The position numbers and the translations under genes were made by a program. From positions 15,296 through 79,295 of the forward strand of contig JBBQZQ010000018.1 in the NCBI GenBank assembly GCA_038207565.1: a DNA stretch of 64,000 nt, read 5' to 3'. This DNA comes from JALZAI01 sp038207565. GTDB lineage: Bacteria; Actinomycetota; Actinomycetes; Mycobacteriales; Jatrophihabitantaceae. The notes under the pieces were generated by a model, which was not told the origin of the DNA, searched no databases, and saw nothing but the letters and a program-made list of their open reading frames with translations. Numbering within the stretch: position 1 is the stretch's first letter; every line of letters starts with the position of its first letter. Of this stretch, positions 61,569 through 64,000 are shown one piece after another.

Positions 61569-63752
61569 ATGTCGACGAAGAAGACGGCGGCGAAACCCGG
61601 TGCCAGGACGGCCACCGCCCAGTTCGACACCGCCGACCGTCCGGAGAAATTCCGAAACGTCGCAGTCGTCGGGCACTCCGGGGCGGGCAAGACCACGCTC
61701 GTCGAGGCGTTGCTCGCCGCCACCAACACGATCGGGCGGGCCGGGACCGTCAGCGACGGCAATACCGTCAGCGACCACGACCCGGTCGAGGTCGCGCAAC
61801 AGCGCTCGGTCGCCCTCGCGGTCTGCCCGCTGTGGTGGGACGACGTGCAGGTCAACCTGCTCGACACTCCGGGCTATCCGGACTTCACCAGCGAGCTGCG
61901 TGCCGGGCTGCGTGCCGCGGACGCCGCGCTCTTCGTGGTCTCGTCGGCGGAGGAGATCGATCCGATCACGGTTTCGGTGTGGGATGAGTGCGCGACGACC
62001 GGCACGCCCCGCGCGGTCGTGATCAGCCGTCTCGACGCACCGCGGGCGAACTACGAGGCGACGCTCGCGTCGTGCCGTCGCGTCTTCGGCGCGGAGGGCG
62101 GCGACGTGCTGCCGCTCTACCTGCCACTCGGCGGGAGCGCGGGCACCGCGCCGGTCGGGCTGGTCGGGCTGCTCAGCGGCACCGGGCTGGACTACGCCGC
62201 TGGGTTCCCGCCGAAGGAATCGGCAGACCTGGCGGCCGGGGCAGACATCGAAGCCGATCGTGCCGCCCTCATCGAGGCGATCATCGACAACAGCGAGGAC
62301 GAAACACTGCTCGAACGCTATGTCGGTGGTGAGGCGATCGGACTAGAGGTCCTGATCGATGATCTGGAGACAGCCGTGGAGCGTGGCACGTTCTTTCCGG
62401 TTCTGCCCGTGTGCTCGGCGACCGGCCTGGGACTGGCCGAGCTGCTGGAGCTGCTTTCCGGCGGATTCCCCTCTCCCGCCGAGATGCCCGCCCCCGAGGT
62501 CATGGCCCTGTACGGGGGGACGACACCGGTTCTGTCCGGCGACCCGGACGGGCCGCTGCTCGCCGAGGTCGTGCGGACCTCCGTCGACCCCTACCTCGGC
62601 CGGCTCTCGGTGCTGCGCGTGTTCTCCGGGACGCTCACGCCCGAGACCGCAGTGCACGTGTCCGGCCATGGTGGCGGTGAGCGCGGCCACCCCGACCACG
62701 ACACCGACGAGCGGGTCGGCCAAATCTTCTCCCCGCTCGGCGCCACGCTGCGCCCCGTCCAGCGGGCCATTGCCGGCGACATCTGCGCCATTGGCCGCCT
62801 CGGCACCGCGGAGACGGGCGACACCGTGTCGGCGAAGGACCAGCCGCTGCTGATGCAGCCATGGGACATGCCGATACCGCAGCTACCGATCGCGGTCGAG
62901 GCGGCCACCCGCGGCGACGAGGACGCGATGGCCAAGGCGTTGGGGCGGCTCACCGCGGGCGACCCGACGGTGCGCATCGAACGTCACGCCGACACCGGCC
63001 AGCTGGTGCTCTGGTGCATGGGCGAGGCACACGCCGACGTCGTGCTGGAGCGGCTGCGCGCGACCGGGGCTCACGTCGACACGGTGCCGCTGCGGATCGC
63101 CCTGCTCGAGACGTTCACGACCGAGGCGCGCGGGCACGGCCGGCTCGTCAAGCAGTCCGGCGGCCACGGTCAGTACGCGGTGTGCGACGTGATCGTCTCG
63201 CCACTGCCGCGGGGGTCGGGCATCGAGTTCGCGGAGAAGGTCGTAGGCGGGTCGGTGCCGTCACAGTTCATCAGCTCGGTCGAGAAGGGCGTGCGGACGC
63301 AGCTCGAGCACGGCCTCAACGGCCAGCACATCCCGATCGTGGACGTGCGCGTCACCTTGGTCGACGGCAAGGCGCACAGCGTGGACTCCTCAGACGCCGC
63401 GTTCCAGGCCGCCGGGGCGATGGCGGTGAAGGATGCCGCTGCTGCGGCCGATCCCGCGCTGCTCGAACCGTTGGCCGTCGTGGAGATCACGGTGCCCGAC
63501 TCGTGCGTGGGCTCGGTGCTCTCGGACTTGTCCGGACGCCGCGGGCGGGTCACCGGCACCGAGCCTGACCCGTCCGCGCCCGTCGGCATGGAGCGCACCG
63601 TCGTGCACGCGGAGGTACCTGACGCCGAGCTGGTGCGATACCCGATCAACCTGCGGTCGCTGACCGCCGGGACGGGTCGGTTCACCCGCGCGTACGCCCG
63701 CCACGAGCTGGTACCCGCAACGGCGGCGCAGTCGCTGCGCTCGGTCGACTGA
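61569..63752 (+). CDS. fusA2: Elongation factor G-like protein (EF-G2 type)
   Basis: A 727-residue translational GTPase-fold protein with P-loop GHSGAGKTTLVEALL (about 35-49), DTPGYPDFTSELRAG (G3), domain II, and EF-G domains III-V (ETFTTEARGHGRLVKQSGGHGQYAV split over two elements, SFISS-type FISSVEKGVR, SGRRGRVTGTEP). Compared with canonical EF-G, switch I reads VAQQRSVALAV instead of ERGITI, and the G4 motif is SRLD instead of NKxD. These changes are shared with mycobacterial FusA2, a paralogue whose role is not the main elongation factor. GGAGG 9 nt before ATG 61569 supports the start. Confidence 0.92.
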   Translation: MSTKKTAAKPGARTATAQFDTADRPEKFRNVAVVGHSGAGKTTLVEALLAATNTIGRAGTVSDGNTVSDHDPVEVAQQRSVALAVCPLWWDDVQVNLLDTPGYPDFTSELRAGLRAADAALFVVSSAEEIDPITVSVWDECATTGTPRAVVISRLDAPRANYEATLASCRRVFGAEGGDVLPLYLPLGGSAGTAPVGLVGLLSGTGLDYAAGFPPKESADLAAGADIEADRAALIEAIIDNSEDETLLERYVGGEAIGLEVLIDDLETAVERGTFFPVLPVCSATGLGLAELLELLSGGFPSPAEMPAPEVMALYGGTTPVLSGDPDGPLLAEVVRTSVDPYLGRLSVLRVFSGTLTPETAVHVSGHGGGERGHPDHDTDERVGQIFSPLGATLRPVQRAIAGDICAIGRLGTAETGDTVSAKDQPLLMQPWDMPIPQLPIAVEAATRGDEDAMAKALGRLTAGDPTVRIERHADTGQLVLWCMGEAHADVVLERLRATGAHVDTVPLRIALLETFTTEARGHGRLVKQSGGHGQYAVCDVIVSPLPRGSGIEFAEKVVGGSVPSQFISSVEKGVRTQLEHGLNGQHIPIVDVRVTLVDGKAHSVDSSDAAFQAAGAMAVKDAAAAADPALLEPLAVVEITVPDSCVGSVLSDLSGRRGRVTGTEPDPSAPVGMERTVVHAEVPDAELVRYPINLRSLTAGTGRFTRAYARHELVPATAAQSLRSVD

Positions 63753-63767
63753 GCAGGTTCCGGTCGG

Positions 63768-63885
63768 GTTCTCCCCGCTGGTGACCGGTGCCGGGCCTGT
63801 TCTCCCCGCTGGTGACCGGTGCCGGGCCTGTTCTCCCCGCTGGTGACCGGTTCGGGCGCGCGACGCGAGCACCAGCGGGGAAAAC
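63768..63885 (+). terminator. EF-G2 terminator hairpin with triplicated left arm
   Basis: A 31-bp unit beginning GTTCTCCCCGCTGGTG is present at 63768-63798, 63799-63829 and partly at 63830-63851. One complementary arm, CACCAGCGGGGAAAAC (63870-63885), can pair with any of the three, 15 of 16 bases matching. It begins 15 bp after the EF-G2 stop and is the likely transcription end. Confidence 0.7.
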
Positions 63886-63894
63886 CCGCCCATT

Positions 63895-64000
63895 CAGCGG
63901 CGGGAGCAGCGGCGGGAGCAGCGGCGGGAGCAGCGGCGGGAGCAGCGGCGGGAGCAGCGGCGGGAGCAGCGGCGGGAGCAGCGGCGGGAGCAGCGGCGGG
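63895..64000. repeat. 12-bp minisatellite running off the window
   Basis: CAGCGGCGGGAG is repeated perfectly 8 times with a ninth copy cut by the window end. Being a multiple of three it could code for a Ser/Gly- or Ala/Gly-rich stretch on the plus strand, or a Pro/Leu-rich stretch on the minus strand, of a gene beyond the window; nothing visible decides this. Confidence 0.95.

Noticed and set aside
63895..64000. CRISPR array
   Set aside because: The repeats are contiguous 12-bp units without spacers; no cas genes are present.

Overview
The window is a 64 kb piece of a high-GC actinobacterial chromosome, almost entirely protein-coding, with many 1-, 4- and 8-nt overlaps (ATGA, GTGA, TGATG) between neighbouring genes. 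Lineage clues are genes for phosphatidylinositol mannosides (pgsA, patA, pimA), an F420 gene (cofC), a two-domain MutT1, a histone-like HupB with a Lys/Ala tail, PdxS/PdxT, and a LexA box of the mycobacterial/actinobacterial type. A relative of the Frankineae is my best guess, but that is inference. No rRNA, tRNA, CRISPR array, insertion sequence or prophage was recognised. No gene-free stretch exceeds about 300 bases.

Left part (1-13,957): the 3' half of a fatty-acid oxidation gene and an Abm-domain protein are followed by gpsA-ddl, read leftward behind a decayed plsC. Then come cofC-ppk-mutT1 (F420 side chain, polyphosphate, nucleotide sanitation), hupB, leuD-leuC with a divergent IclR-type regulator (ndgR-like), and an aldehyde dehydrogenase with a DUF2071 gene.

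Middle (14,044-30,053): an alpha/beta hydrolase, acetoacetyl-CoA synthetase and a DinB-fold protein precede a LolA/RseB-like exported protein translationally linked to an ABC ATPase and permease. A lipase, a small membrane protein and a zinc alcohol dehydrogenase follow. The most specialised region is a leftward aerobic benzoyl-CoA ('box') operon: boxC, boxB, benzoate-CoA ligase, amidohydrolase and GNAT acetyltransferase. It has no boxA reductase or boxD dehydrogenase beside it.

Right part (29,223-64,000): housekeeping operons. These are alaS-ruvX-mltG-aroE with small membrane proteins and rarA; a P450 with a companion gene; hisS-aspS; an MBL hydrolase; a cyclophilin; yajC-secD-secF-apt-rel; ruvC-TPR gene-ruvA-ruvB behind a perfect LexA box; an M50 protease; pdxT-yebC and pdxS; and pgsA-patA-pimA-LemA-like-DUF3048. 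An EF-G2-type GTPase gene ends the window.

Most unusual points: (1) an unrecognised TPR-like gene embedded by 4-nt overlaps in a LexA-controlled ruv operon; (2) a 47-bp palindromic element present twice, one copy forming the last codons of aspS; (3) the eroded plsC; (4) the reduced box operon with a strong palindrome and a GntR-like operator; (5) several 12-, 15- and 31-bp tandem repeats at gene ends, including one that runs off the window.
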